Source: Amycolatopsis pittospori
GTDB taxonomy: Bacteria > Actinomycetota > Actinomycetes > Mycobacteriales > Pseudonocardiaceae
Direction: 5' to 3'
Length of the DNA stretch: 64,000 nt
Assembly: GCF_013870525.1 (NCBI RefSeq)
Contig: NZ_JACBXD010000033.1
Span: 1 to 64,000, forward strand
Both the position numbers and the translations under genes were made by a program. Below, piece after piece: positions 48,009-57,585 of the stretch (position 1 is its first letter; every line of letters starts with the position of its first letter). Below the pieces are notes generated by a model. It saw only the letters and a program-made list of their open reading frames with translations, was not told the origin of the DNA and did not search any database.

Positions 48009-49772
48009 TCAGCGGGCCGCGGTCCAGGCGATCAGCTTGCCCATGTTGGCCACATAGGTACTGCCGCTGATCACCTGCGGCCGGTCCTTCGGCAGGTACG
48101 GCGGCTCCTCGGGTGGGGTGAGCGGGTCGTAAGGCGAGGTGTCGTACAGGTCCCCCACGTGCTTGCTCATGTACGCCTTGCCGAGGTACGGCGTGGCCGG
48201 GGAGGGACCGCGATACGGGTTGGTGACCGCGTCCGCCGGGGTCAGCCAGTAATCGTTGTCGCCGAGCCCGCCGACCAGCGCCGCCGCCTCCTCGTCCGAC
48301 ACGACCGGCAGTTGCTGGGGCGCGCCGAGGAAAAGGTCGGAAAGCTGGGGCTCGCGCGGGGTGAAGTACCGAGGGAGCGGAACCCGGACGCCGCTGAGCG
48401 GCGAACGCGCCTTCAGGTCGGCGACCTGCGCCGGGGTGAGCGCCCGCAGTTGTTCGTACGTCGCGCGCAGGGCGGCGGTGTCGATCGCGCGGCCGCCGGA
48501 ATAGTGGCTCAGCGTCGCGCGGTGGTCGTTGTCGGTGTAGTAGGCGCCGTTGCGGATGTTCGAGCCGAAGCGGTGTACGAAACGCGCCTTGTTGGTTCCC
48601 AGATCCACGAAGGTGGGATGGGTTCGCCCGGCCAGCAACGGGTTCTCGGCGAGTTGCCGTGCGGTGAGCCGGCAGCTGTCCAACCACGCGATGGCTTCGG
48701 GAACTCGTTCGAGGAAGCCGTGGTCGCCGGTGAGCCGGAAGTAGTGGAACAGCTGCTGCACATTGGTCTGTGTGGTGTGCGTGGCCAGGGCGCGGGGTTC
48801 GTAGGAGCGTGCGCCCGCCGGAGCACCGGCAGGCCTTCCGCCCGCCGCCTCGGCGAGGTGCTGCAACGCCCAGCCCGCCTGCGGCCACGGCTGCTGCAGC
48901 CGCCGCAAGCAGCCCATCGCGCGCCGGATCGGCTCGGCCAGCCCCGGCTTGTCCAAAGTGGACATGCACATCAGCAGGAACTTGATGTTCTCGCCGAGGA
49001 CGTCGTCGTTGAACGTGACGTGGCCGGTGTAGTCGCCGTCCTCCATACCGTGCCGGATGTCGTCGGGCAGCCATGATGGCAGCACGTCGGGCCACGGGGT
49101 GTCCTTCACCGCTCCGGAGAACCGGGGGAAGCGCTGTGGCCAGCCGCCGTCGGCGATGCCACCGCGGATCTGCGCCTTCACCACGAACCCGAGGACGCGG
49201 TCGAGGGCCGCGCGGAGCCGATGGTCGCCGCGTTCGAGATAGAGGCGCAGGATGAGCTGTGCCGCAGAGGACGTACCGGCGTCGTCGAAGGTCGCGTTGC
49301 CGTAGTAGTGCTGGAATTCCTCCAGCCTCCAGCCGTTCGCGCCGACGGTGTCGTACCACTTCCGCAGCGACTTCGTCCCCGCGAAGTCGTGCACGTAGTT
49401 CCAGCCGCCGCTCGGCAACTGGACGGCCGCCAAGGCGAGGCCGGTGCGAGAAGCCGCGCGGTAGAAGGATTCGTCACCGGTCGCGTGGTAGGCGTCGAGC
49501 AGGCTGTGCCCGATCGACGGCGTACCCGGTGGCTGCACCCAGCACATGGTGCGGCGGGCCGCCATCTCGCCCCAGGTCTGGGACAGGTCCGGCAGGTAGC
49601 TCCAGACGTAGGCGCCGCGATAGGAGAGCTGCTCGTCGAAGTAGGCCGCGGCCCGGCGCATCGCGTCCGGGATTCCGGGCCCGGCGGCCTGAGCGGGCCG
49701 GTGCCCGCCGGCGAGAACGGCCACCGGCACGGCGGTGGCGAGGAGTCCGAATCCGCGGCGTGTGAGGGTCAT
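48009..49772 (-). CDS. Secreted pectate lyase, PL10-like
   Basis: 587 residues with an N-terminal signal containing a twin-Arg (TRRGFGLLATAVPVAVLAGG), so export by the Tat or Sec route. Residues 40-420 match the PF09492 pectic acid lyase (PL10) type: helices of an alpha/alpha toroid with SYLPDLSQTWGEMAARRTMCWVQPPGTPSIGHSLLDAYHATGD, WVYVHDFAGTKSLRKWYD-like and TNVQQLFHYFRLTGD. It should cleave polygalacturonate by beta-elimination using Ca2+. The C-terminal 150 residues, after LFLGAPQQLP, are of unknown function. It is divergent from a PL1 pectate lyase gene; a CebR/CelR-like box lies 61 bases upstream of its start. Confidence 0.82.
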   Translation of the reverse strand: MTLTRRGFGLLATAVPVAVLAGGHRPAQAAGPGIPDAMRRAAAYFDEQLSYRGAYVWSYLPDLSQTWGEMAARRTMCWVQPPGTPSIGHSLLDAYHATGDESFYRAASRTGLALAAVQLPSGGWNYVHDFAGTKSLRKWYDTVGANGWRLEEFQHYYGNATFDDAGTSSAAQLILRLYLERGDHRLRAALDRVLGFVVKAQIRGGIADGGWPQRFPRFSGAVKDTPWPDVLPSWLPDDIRHGMEDGDYTGHVTFNDDVLGENIKFLLMCMSTLDKPGLAEPIRRAMGCLRRLQQPWPQAGWALQHLAEAAGGRPAGAPAGARSYEPRALATHTTQTNVQQLFHYFRLTGDHGFLERVPEAIAWLDSCRLTARQLAENPLLAGRTHPTFVDLGTNKARFVHRFGSNIRNGAYYTDNDHRATLSHYSGGRAIDTAALRATYEQLRALTPAQVADLKARSPLSGVRVPLPRYFTPREPQLSDLFLGAPQQLPVVSDEEAAALVGGLGDNDYWLTPADAVTNPYRGPSPATPYLGKAYMSKHVGDLYDTSPYDPLTPPEEPPYLPKDRPQVISGSTYVANMGKLIAWTAAR

Positions 49773-49832
49773 GTTCGCCTCTCGATTCACATATCTGAAC
49801 GACGTCCACATTTGTAAACGCATCGTGATACC

Positions 49833-49846
49833 TGGGAGCGCTCCCG
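49833..49846. promoter_or_regulatory. CebR/CelR-type operator
   Basis: TGGGAGCGCTCCCG matches 13 of 14 bases of the actinobacterial CebR/CelR (LacI family) operator TGGGAGCGCTCCCA, which represses cellulase and related genes until cellobiose appears. It sits in the divergent promoter region of the two pectate lyases, 61 bases before the PL10-like gene. Confidence 0.75.
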
Positions 49847-49901
49847 TCAAGACCGCTTCGTCCGTCCGGAGCAATATCGGCGAACCACGGTGCGCCTGGC
49901 C

Positions 49902-49927
49902 TCGCGATTCACCAGCGTGAATCGCGA
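49902..49927. promoter_or_regulatory. Second dyad in the pectate lyase promoter region
   Basis: Perfect 11-bp arms (TCGCGATTCAC/GTGAATCGCGA) with a 4-base spacer, between the CebR-type box and the PL1 gene. It may be an operator for another regulator; a hairpin in the leader of the PL1 transcript is the alternative. Confidence 0.4.
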
Positions 49928-50053
49928 ATCGGCATTCGACGGTTGACGCCGCGCCGGTTCGTTGGTCTCCTGTTCTCGGCGCCGTTCGGCCCGGATCCCG
50001 GGATTCAATCCTTTGAGGACATTCACATTTCTCGACCGCAAGGAGGCGGCGAA

Positions 50054-51007
50054 ATGACTTTGCGTCCTTCACGATTTCTTTCGATTCTGGCCTTGACCGT
50101 AATCACTTCCGCGACCGTGGCGACCACCGGCGCGAACGCGGAGATCTCCGCACTGGCCGCGCCGATCGGCTGGGCGAGCCAGAACGGCGGCACCACCGGC
50201 GGCGGTGGCGCGTCGCCGGTCACGGTGACCTCGGCGTCCGCGCTGAGCTCGGCGATCAGCGGGACCACCGCGGCGGTGATCCGGGTCGCCGGCACCATTT
50301 CCTGCTCCGGCATGCTCAAAGTGGGGTCGAACAAGTCCATCCTCGGCAATTCCGGCGCGACGATCGACGGCTGCGGCCTGACCTTGAGCGGCTCCAAGGA
50401 CGTGGTGATCCAGAACCTGTCCTTCCGGGACTGGGACGACGACGCGATCAACATCGAAAAGGCCTCGACCAACGTGGTCGTCGACCACAACACCTTCACC
50501 AACGGGTACGACGGCGCCGTCGACATCAAACGTGCCTCGGATTTCATCACGGTTTCCTGGAACCGCGTGTACGGACACAACAAATCGATGCTTCTCGGAC
50601 ACAGTGACGACAACGGGAGCCAGGATCGCGGCAAATTGCGGGTGACCTATCACCACAATTACTTCGACGGTTCCGGGACGCGGCATCCCCGCGTGCGCTT
50701 CGCCAATCCCGTGCACGTGTTCAACAACTACTACCGGGACAACGAGTACGGCGTCGCGTCCACCTACAGCGGCGGCGTACTGGTCGAGAACAACCACTTC
50801 GACAACGTCGACGAGCCGACGCTGGTCGGCTACGCCGGTTCGCCGGCGGGCACCCTGGTGCAACGCGGCAACCTCTTCACCGGATCCGGTTCACCGCAGG
50901 CGAGCGGGTCGGTGGCGACCATCCCGTACTCGTACAGCCTCGAGTCCGCGAGCGCGGTGAAGGGCAGCGTGACCGCCGGAGCCGGGGCGGGCAAGATCCA
51001 GCCCTGA
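50054..51007 (+). CDS. Secreted pectate lyase, PL1 family
   Basis: 317 residues with a signal peptide (1-29, ending ANA) and a right-handed parallel beta-helix of the PL1 type. The Ca-site Asp residues lie in FRDWDDDAINIEKASTNVVVDHNTF and YDGAVDIKRASDFITVSWN, and the catalytic Arg in YFDGSGTRHPRVRFANP. The enzyme cleaves polygalacturonate by beta-elimination. AGGAGG lies seven bases before the ATG. It complements the divergent PL10-like lyase. A 25-bp-arm palindrome after the stop may terminate transcription. Confidence 0.92.
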   Translation: MTLRPSRFLSILALTVITSATVATTGANAEISALAAPIGWASQNGGTTGGGGASPVTVTSASALSSAISGTTAAVIRVAGTISCSGMLKVGSNKSILGNSGATIDGCGLTLSGSKDVVIQNLSFRDWDDDAINIEKASTNVVVDHNTFTNGYDGAVDIKRASDFITVSWNRVYGHNKSMLLGHSDDNGSQDRGKLRVTYHHNYFDGSGTRHPRVRFANPVHVFNNYYRDNEYGVASTYSGGVLVENNHFDNVDEPTLVGYAGSPAGTLVQRGNLFTGSGSPQASGSVATIPYSYSLESASAVKGSVTAGAGAGKIQP

Positions 51008-51026
51008 CGCGTTCACGGCGCCCGAA

Positions 51027-51081
51027 GTCCGTGAAGGACTCCTTGAGGGACTCTGGGTCCCTCAAGGAGTCCTTCACGGAC
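51027..51081. repeat. Palindromic repeat after the PL1 gene
   Basis: Perfect 25-bp arms of GTCCGTGAAGGACTCCTTGA type with a 5-base loop (TCTGG), a variant of the third hairpin of the composite repeats: GACTCC replaces GCCTCC in both arms, so the change is compensated. Confidence 0.8.
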
Positions 51082-51572
51082 CTGGAACACACGCCTGCGG
51101 CCTCGGCTGCCCCGCCTCTCACACCGATCTCGCGTGAAGGCCCCTTTCGTGTACTTCAGGCGACCAGGACACCGGAAAGCGCGGGGTCGGGGTGGTCGTG
51201 AGTGGCGATTCGGGTCGGTGACGGGACGTCGACCGTGCCATGTTCGTGGGCGGGGCCGAAGTCCGTGAAGGGCTTCCTTCGCTGCGCCTGACGCGACGAA
51301 GGACGCCTTCGGTCCTCGTCAGGCGCAGGGTCGTGGGGGTGTGTGGAAATAGGGACGTTGAGTGTCCCTATTTCCACACAGCTTCGTCGGGGCGTCGCCT
51401 CGTAAGGTCGCGATCGGACCGGCGACCGGGGACCGCCCCGCCACGACCCTTCGGGCCGTCATCACCGTTCTGTGGGCAAAGTCTTCCCGCCTGCCGGGGA
51501 GGCGCTCGCGGCGGTGGTAAGAATGGCACGGCACGCAGGCGTCGGAGCTCCCGAGGAAGAAGACATCGCACC
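51082..51572. other. Gene-free interval rich in palindromes
   Basis: About 490 bases before the Rhs toxin gene hold no credible gene. They contain half-arms of the GTCGTGAGTGGCGATTCGG palindrome (near 51190), an imperfect GAAGGACGCCTTCGGTCCTC region and the perfect dyad at 51340-51380. Confidence 0.5.
51340..51380. repeat. Palindrome upstream of the Rhs toxin gene
   Basis: Perfect 17-bp arms (TGTGTGGAAATAGGGAC and its complement) with a 7-base loop, about 190 bases before the toxin start codon. The arm differs from the other palindromes here. Confidence 0.7.
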
Positions 51573-54500
51573 ATGGCGAATCCGCTGGTCGCTGAACGTC
51601 AGGACTCCACAAAGGGCTTCTCGGGCGTTCCGTTGCTGGAGTCGGCGAACGACCTCAAAGAAGGCATCGAGAAGGGCGACTGGGCCGCGGTCGCGATGGG
51701 CGCCGTCGGGACGGCTCTCGACGCGCTGTCGATGGCGATGGATCCTTTCGGGTCGATCCTCGCCGCGGGGGTGGGGTGGTTGCTGGAGCACGTCGGCCCG
51801 CTCTCCGACGCACTCGACGCCCTGACCGGCGACGCCGATCAGATCAAGGCACAGTCCGAGACCTGGGCCAACGCCGCCAAGGAACTCGGCGCCATCGGCA
51901 CGGATCTGTCCGGCATGGTCGAGGCCGACCTGCAGTCGTGGACCGGGGACGCCGCCGACCGGTACCGCGAGCGGACCAAGGACATGGTCGTTCTCCTGAC
52001 GGCCGCGCAGAAGGGCTGCGAAGGAGCCTCCAGCGGTGTCAAGACCGCGGGCGAGGTCGTCGCCGCCGTCCGTACCCTGGTCCGCGACATCATCGCCGAA
52101 CTCGTCGGCCATCTCATCAGCTGGGCGTTGCAGGTCCTGTTCACCCTCGGCATCGGCCTGACCTGGGTGGTGCCGCAGGTCGTGACCGCGGTCGCCAAGA
52201 CCGCCTCGAAGATCGCCGACCTCACCACCAAGCTCGTCAAGGCACTCAAGGCCCTGATGCCGCTGCTCAAGAGGGCCGACACGCTCTTCGACGACGCCGC
52301 CAAGGCCATGCGCAAGATCCAGGGCGGCAAGGTGGACGCCCCGCCCCCGGTCAAGACCAAGGACGGCGGTGGCGACCGCGGGCTCGACGGCAAGAAGGAC
52401 AAGGACGACGAAGGCACGTCCGCCTCCGGCGCCGACAACAACGGCAAGCACGACGGCGGCAACGACAAGGGTGGCACCGGCAACAACACCAACGACAAGA
52501 ACAACACCAAGAACGACACCGACCAGACGAACACCAGCGGCACCGGCGGCGGCACCCGCGACCGGGGCGGCAGCGGCAACGACTCCACCAAGAAGGACGG
52601 AAACGGCGACCGCTCGACGTCGTCGGATTCCAAGAACTACTGCGGCGACCCGGTCGACATCGCGACCGGCGAGGTCGTCATGACGCAGGTCGACGTGACC
52701 TTGCGCGGTGACGCGGCGGACCTGGAGATCTCCCGCACGCATCTGTCGTCCTACACCGCGGGCCGCTGGTTCGGTCCATCATGGACGTCCACTTTGGACC
52801 AGCGGCTGGAGTTCGCAGGCGACCGGATCCGGTTCTATGCCGAGGACGGGATGGTGCTGGACTATCCGGTTCCCGCCAACGAACCCGTGCTGCCGGCGCA
52901 GGGTCCGCGCCACCGGTTGCGCCGCGCGGCGGACGGCTACCGGCTGTCGATCGGCGATCGTGAGCTGCACTTCGCCGGCGCCACCGGCGTCCTGCCGCTC
53001 ACGGCCATCGAGCAGGGCGGCGGCCGCACCGAGATCGCCTACGCCGTCGACGGAACGCCCGCGAAACTCCGCCGCGACGACGGCGTCGAGCTCACGATCG
53101 GCACCGCGAACGGGCGGATCGTCGCGCTCGGGGCTCCGGAACAGCCACCGCTGGTGCAGTTCTCGTACAACCGGCATGGCCAGCTGAGCACCGTCATCGA
53201 CTTCGCGGGCCGCCCCATGGCCCTCGACTACGACTTCAGCCACCGGCTCGTCGGCTGGCAGGACCGCACCGGTACCTGGTACCGCTATGTCTACGACGAC
53301 GCCGGCCGCTGTGTCCGCGCCGTGGGGGCGAACGGTTTCTACAACGCGACCTTCGTCTACGAGCCCGGCACGACCCGGCACACCGACGCTGTCGGCCACA
53401 CCTGGATCTACCGCCTCAACGACGCCAAGCAGCTGATCGAACGCATCGACCCGCTGGGCAACTCCCGGCGCTACGCGTGGAACCGGCGCGACGAACTACT
53501 GTCCCAAGTGGACGAACTCGGCCGGGAAACCGGTTACGAGTACGACGATGACGGTGAGCTGGTGGCCGTTGATCGCCCCGGGGACGCCAAGGTGCGGGTG
53601 GCACCGGCCGCCGACGGCGAGGTCCGGCTGTGGGCGGGCGAAGGCGAGAACCGGGTCGAGCGAGTGGTCCCCGAGTTCGACCCGGCCACCACGCTCGTCG
53701 GCACCGGGCCGCGGCTGGACATCCCCGACGCGCCCGACCCGCTCGACGACGACCCGGTGACGGACCGGACGGCTCGCCCCGGCGATCGCGACCTGTTCGG
53801 CCGTCCTCGCCTCGTGCACACGGCTTCCGGTGGCTCGGCGACGCTCGGTTGGACGGCCGACGGCCACCGTGCCTGGCGGCTCGGGCCGCACGGCGATCGC
53901 GAAACGTGGGTGTACGACGCGGAAGGCCAGGTCGTCGAGCACCGCGACGCGACGGGCGCGGCGCGGCGCCGCAAGTACGGCCCGTTCGGTCTCGTGACGG
54001 AGGAGACCGACGCCGCCGGCGGGCGCACGCTCTTCACCTACGACGGCGAACTGCGGCTCACCTCGGTGACCAACCCGAACGGCTTCACCTGGCAGTACGT
54101 CCACGACGCCGCGGGCAGGCTCGCCGAGGAGATCGACTACGACGGTCGCAGGATCACCTATGCCTACGACGTGGCGGGCCAGCTGCGCCGCATGACCAAC
54201 GGCCTGGGTCAGGCGACCGAGTACGACTACGACCTTCAGGGCAACGTCGTGGCACGGCGCACCCTCGACGACATCACGCTGTACGAATACGACGCGCTCG
54301 GCAGGCTGACCGTCGCCGAGAACGCCGAGTCCCGGGTCGAGATCCGCCGCGACGGTTCCGACACGATCATCGCCGACACGATCAACGGGCTCGGCGTGTG
54401 CTGGCGCCAGGACGGCGAGACGCTCGTCCGCCGGACATCGTCCGGTGTGGACAGTGAGTGGCGCTTCACCGAGTCGAACCTGCCGCGGTCGCTGCGGATC

Positions 54501-56129
54501 GCCGGCCACGAAGTCGCGTTCGCCTACGACGACGCCGAACGCGAGATCACGCGCAGCGTCGACGGCGCCGTGATCCTCCGGCGGCGGTTCGACGCGGAAG
54601 ACCGGCTCGCCGAAGAGGAGATCGCGGGCGTCGGCCCGCGCACCTACGGCTACCGCCCGGACGGCAGGCTCGCCGCCGTCGACGACGCGATCCGGCCTTG
54701 GCTGCTCTCCTTCGACAGCGCCGGCCGGGTCAGCGAGGCGCGCGGGCCGGCCGGTGTCGAACGGTTCACCCGGGACGCGGCGGGCAACATCACCTCGGGC
54801 GCGACAGGACCGCGGACCTACGAACGCAACCAGCTCGCCTCTGTCGGTGCGACCCAGTACGGCGCCGACGAGCAGGGCAGGGTCACCGGTCTGCGCCACG
54901 GCGACCGGTCCTGTGTCTACGAATGGGACCACCTCGACAGGCTGCGTTCCGCGCGCACGCCCGACGGCGCGCTCTGGACCTACCACTACGACCCGATCGG
55001 GCGGCGGTTCGCCAAACGCCGCTGGACGACCGGCCCCGACGGCGAACCCGAGCTCACCGTCGACGTCCGCTTCCTGTGGAGCGAGATGAACCTCGTCGAG
55101 CGGATGGAATACCACCCCGCCGACGGGTCCTACCGGTTCCTCACGTGGGAGCGGTACGACGACGATCGCCCCGTCGTGCAGATCGAGCACACCGGCGACG
55201 TCGGCAAGGCCCTGTTCCGTGCGGTGATCACTTCGCCCGCGGGGACACCGACCGAACTGCTCGACGAGCACGGCACGCTGGTCTGGCAGGACCGCAGCAG
55301 TCTCTGGGGCGCGCCGCTGCCCGGCGCCGACGTCGCGGCGATGCCGCTGGCGTTCCCCGGCCAGCACCGCGACGAGGAGACCGGGCTGCACTACAACGTC
55401 TTCCGGTACTACGACCCCCAGACCACGCGCTACCTCAGCCAGGACCCGCTCGGGCTCGCCGCCGCGCCCAACCCCGTCGGCTACGTCGAGCAGCCCCTGC
55501 TCGACGCCGACCCGCTCGGCCTCACCGGCCGCTGCGGCAGGAGCGGGCCGGGCAGGCAGACGCGGCCCCAGCCGGTGGGCACCAGGGGACAACAGCCACC
55601 GCGAAGGAGCCCGAGGGGGCACCAATACCGCGTCGACAAGATGTCCAAAGAGGAGTTCGACAAGTTCAAGCCGAAACTCGACGACATGCTGAAGGCCGAC
55701 AAGCACTTCTTCTGGTCCGGCGGCACCATGAAGCGCAAACGCGGTGAAGCCGACGAGTACCTTGGTTCGGTCGAAGAGAAGGCCACCAAGATCGCGAAGC
55801 AGAACGGTGGCAACACGCTCGAAGGGACTCTCCGGGACAACGGTGTGCGGATGCCCGGTTGGATCAACAAGCCCGACGACCCGAACAAGCCGCTCGTCCA
55901 AGCGAAATGGGATTACGTCTCCGAAACCTTCGCGAAGAACTCCAATCAGGACACTCACGTCGTCTTCCCCAGCTGGCCGGGCAAGGGGCACGACATCTAC
56001 CCGCACCGCCGGGAGGACAACGTCTTCAAGGTGACCGAGTATCCGAGGCTCGAGGCGAGCGGTATCGACCACATCACCAAGCACAACGCCGAAACCGGTC
56101 ACACGCGCCCTTACCGGCACACCAAGTGA
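51573..56129 (+). CDS. WXG100-Rhs polymorphic toxin with CD38-like NADase C-terminus
   Basis: 1518 residues. Residues 80-150 are a WXG100-like helical hairpin (SWTGDAADRYRERTKDM), implying export by a type VII system. A hydrophobic segment lies at about 182-206 and an Asn/Asp/Gly-rich linker at 255-352. DUF6531 starts at CGDPVDIATGEVVM (357), then about 900 residues of YD/Rhs repeats end in RYYDPQTTRYLSQDPLGL. The last 200 residues are the variable toxin. They hold FFWSGG (Trp1381), NTLEGTL (Glu1417), KWDYVSETFA (Trp1446) and VTEYPRLEAS (Glu1489), in the order and spacing of the FWSG, TLEDT, W-x2-VSRRFA and final catalytic Glu of CD38. NAD hydrolysis or cyclisation is the predicted activity. 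The ATG at 51573 is the only good start. No immunity gene follows within 75 bases. Confidence 0.85.
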   Translation: MANPLVAERQDSTKGFSGVPLLESANDLKEGIEKGDWAAVAMGAVGTALDALSMAMDPFGSILAAGVGWLLEHVGPLSDALDALTGDADQIKAQSETWANAAKELGAIGTDLSGMVEADLQSWTGDAADRYRERTKDMVVLLTAAQKGCEGASSGVKTAGEVVAAVRTLVRDIIAELVGHLISWALQVLFTLGIGLTWVVPQVVTAVAKTASKIADLTTKLVKALKALMPLLKRADTLFDDAAKAMRKIQGGKVDAPPPVKTKDGGGDRGLDGKKDKDDEGTSASGADNNGKHDGGNDKGGTGNNTNDKNNTKNDTDQTNTSGTGGGTRDRGGSGNDSTKKDGNGDRSTSSDSKNYCGDPVDIATGEVVMTQVDVTLRGDAADLEISRTHLSSYTAGRWFGPSWTSTLDQRLEFAGDRIRFYAEDGMVLDYPVPANEPVLPAQGPRHRLRRAADGYRLSIGDRELHFAGATGVLPLTAIEQGGGRTEIAYAVDGTPAKLRRDDGVELTIGTANGRIVALGAPEQPPLVQFSYNRHGQLSTVIDFAGRPMALDYDFSHRLVGWQDRTGTWYRYVYDDAGRCVRAVGANGFYNATFVYEPGTTRHTDAVGHTWIYRLNDAKQLIERIDPLGNSRRYAWNRRDELLSQVDELGRETGYEYDDDGELVAVDRPGDAKVRVAPAADGEVRLWAGEGENRVERVVPEFDPATTLVGTGPRLDIPDAPDPLDDDPVTDRTARPGDRDLFGRPRLVHTASGGSATLGWTADGHRAWRLGPHGDRETWVYDAEGQVVEHRDATGAARRRKYGPFGLVTEETDAAGGRTLFTYDGELRLTSVTNPNGFTWQYVHDAAGRLAEEIDYDGRRITYAYDVAGQLRRMTNGLGQATEYDYDLQGNVVARRTLDDITLYEYDALGRLTVAENAESRVEIRRDGSDTIIADTINGLGVCWRQDGETLVRRTSSGVDSEWRFTESNLPRSLRIAGHEVAFAYDDAEREITRSVDGAVILRRRFDAEDRLAEEEIAGVGPRTYGYRPDGRLAAVDDAIRPWLLSFDSAGRVSEARGPAGVERFTRDAAGNITSGATGPRTYERNQLASVGATQYGADEQGRVTGLRHGDRSCVYEWDHLDRLRSARTPDGALWTYHYDPIGRRFAKRRWTTGPDGEPELTVDVRFLWSEMNLVERMEYHPADGSYRFLTWERYDDDRPVVQIEHTGDVGKALFRAVITSPAGTPTELLDEHGTLVWQDRSSLWGAPLPGADVAAMPLAFPGQHRDEETGLHYNVFRYYDPQTTRYLSQDPLGLAAAPNPVGYVEQPLLDADPLGLTGRCGRSGPGRQTRPQPVGTRGQQPPRRSPRGHQYRVDKMSKEEFDKFKPKLDDMLKADKHFFWSGGTMKRKRGEADEYLGSVEEKATKIAKQNGGNTLEGTLRDNGVRMPGWINKPDDPNKPLVQAKWDYVSETFAKNSNQDTHVVFPSWPGKGHDIYPHRREDNVFKVTEYPRLEASGIDHITKHNAETGHTRPYRHTK

Positions 56130-56204
56130 TCGTTCCGGGCTGCCGCGCCACGCGGGGGCCGACTCGCCCCGGTCCGTCACCTTCGACCTCTTCCCCGCGA
56201 GAGG

Positions 56205-57578
56205 TCAGGTCGCCGGACGCCGGGATACGAGTATCGCGAGGCCGACGAATACGGCCACACCGATCGTCGCGACCACGGCGAGCCCGGTGGTGAAACCGTG
56301 CCCGCGCTGGACGAACGTACCGACGCTGCCGAGGACCGCCACCCCGAGTGCCAGCCCGAACTCCACGCTGGTCTCCGACAACGCCGATGCCGCACCGGCC
56401 CGGTCGGGTGGCGCCGCGCCGACCACGACGTCCGTGCTCAGTGCCATCACCGGCCCGAGGCCGAGGTAGATCAGCACGAGACCGGTGACCAGTGGGGCGA
56501 TCCCCTGTTCGTCCGGGGTCGAGGCCAGCACGCCGAAACCGAGAGCCGACACCACGAGTGACGACGCGAGCAGGCGGTGGACCGGGATCCGGCGGGCCAG
56601 TGAGGGCGCCGCGACCGACGTGAGGATCATCGCCACCGCGGAGGGCACCAGCCACATCCCGGCCTCGATCGGGGACAACCCGGCCTCCTGCTGAAGGTAG
56701 AGCGCCGCGAACAGGTAGATCCCGGCGACGCAGGCGAGCGCGGCGAGCAGCACCAGCAGCGCGTTCCGGAACGGCCGGGCGGCGAACAACCGGAGGTCGA
56801 TCAGCGGCGGGCTCAGCAGCCGCTGCCGTCGCAGGAACACGGTCCCGGCGGCCACGCCTAGCACCAGGGCGATCCCACCCGGCAGTACCGATCCGCCCTC
56901 CGCGAGGTGCTTGATGCCGTAGACGACCGGCAGCACCGTCGCCAGGGAAAGGGCCACGCTCGCCAGGTCCAGCTTCCCGGGGTCGGGGTCGCGGTGTTCC
57001 GGCAGCAGGATCGGCCCGGTGATCAGCAGCAGGACCATCACCGGGACGGCGAGCAGGAACACGGAGCCCCACCAGAACCATTCGAGCAGCAGTCCGCCCG
57101 CCACCGGGCCGAGCGCCACTCCGGCGGACAGGCCCGCGGACCACAGTCCGATCGCGACACCGCGCCGGCGCGGATCCCGGAACATGTTCCCGATCAGCGC
57201 GAGGGTGGACGGCATGAGGGTGGCACCGGCGAGGCCGAGCAGTCCACGGGCGACGATGAGCAGTTCGGCCGAGGGCGCGTAGGCCGCCAGCACCGATACG
57301 ACCAGGAAGGCGGCCGCTCCGATCAGCAGCAGACGGCGCCGGCCCACGCGGTCGCCCAGCGTGCCCATGGTGACGAGGAAACCGGCGACCAGAAAGCCGT
57401 AGGCGTCGGAGATCCACAGCAACTGGCCGGGGGTCGGGGCCAGGTCGGCGGCGAGACTCGGCAGCGCCAGGTAGAGCACCGTGGCGTCCATGGACAACAG
57501 CGCGGTCGGGAGCACGAGTACGGCGAGCCCGAGCCATTCGCGTGGCCCGGCGGAGATTTCGAGTTGTCGATCGGACAT
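56205..57578 (-). CDS. MFS drug exporter, DHA2 (14-helix) type
   Basis: 457 residues with about 14 hydrophobic segments. Motif A is GTLGDRVGRRRLLLIG, motif B ARGLLGLAGATLMPSTLALI and motif C GLWSAGLSAGVALGPVAGGLLL, which marks proton-driven drug exporters of the EmrB/QacA type. N-terminal DATVLYLALPSLAADL is also typical. The MerR gene is divergent, and the MFS promoter has the long 19-bp spacer used by MerR activators, so export is probably induced by the drug that MerR senses. Confidence 0.92.
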   Translation of the reverse strand: MSDRQLEISAGPREWLGLAVLVLPTALLSMDATVLYLALPSLAADLAPTPGQLLWISDAYGFLVAGFLVTMGTLGDRVGRRRLLLIGAAAFLVVSVLAAYAPSAELLIVARGLLGLAGATLMPSTLALIGNMFRDPRRRGVAIGLWSAGLSAGVALGPVAGGLLLEWFWWGSVFLLAVPVMVLLLITGPILLPEHRDPDPGKLDLASVALSLATVLPVVYGIKHLAEGGSVLPGGIALVLGVAAGTVFLRRQRLLSPPLIDLRLFAARPFRNALLVLLAALACVAGIYLFAALYLQQEAGLSPIEAGMWLVPSAVAMILTSVAAPSLARRIPVHRLLASSLVVSALGFGVLASTPDEQGIAPLVTGLVLIYLGLGPVMALSTDVVVGAAPPDRAGAASALSETSVEFGLALGVAVLGSVGTFVQRGHGFTTGLAVVATIGVAVFVGLAILVSRRPAT

Positions 57579-57585
57579 ACGATGA

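Noticed and set aside
56130-56204. Immunity gene for the Rhs toxin
   Set aside because: Only 75 bases remain before the opposing MFS gene, and no open frame of useful size with a start exists on the plus strand there.
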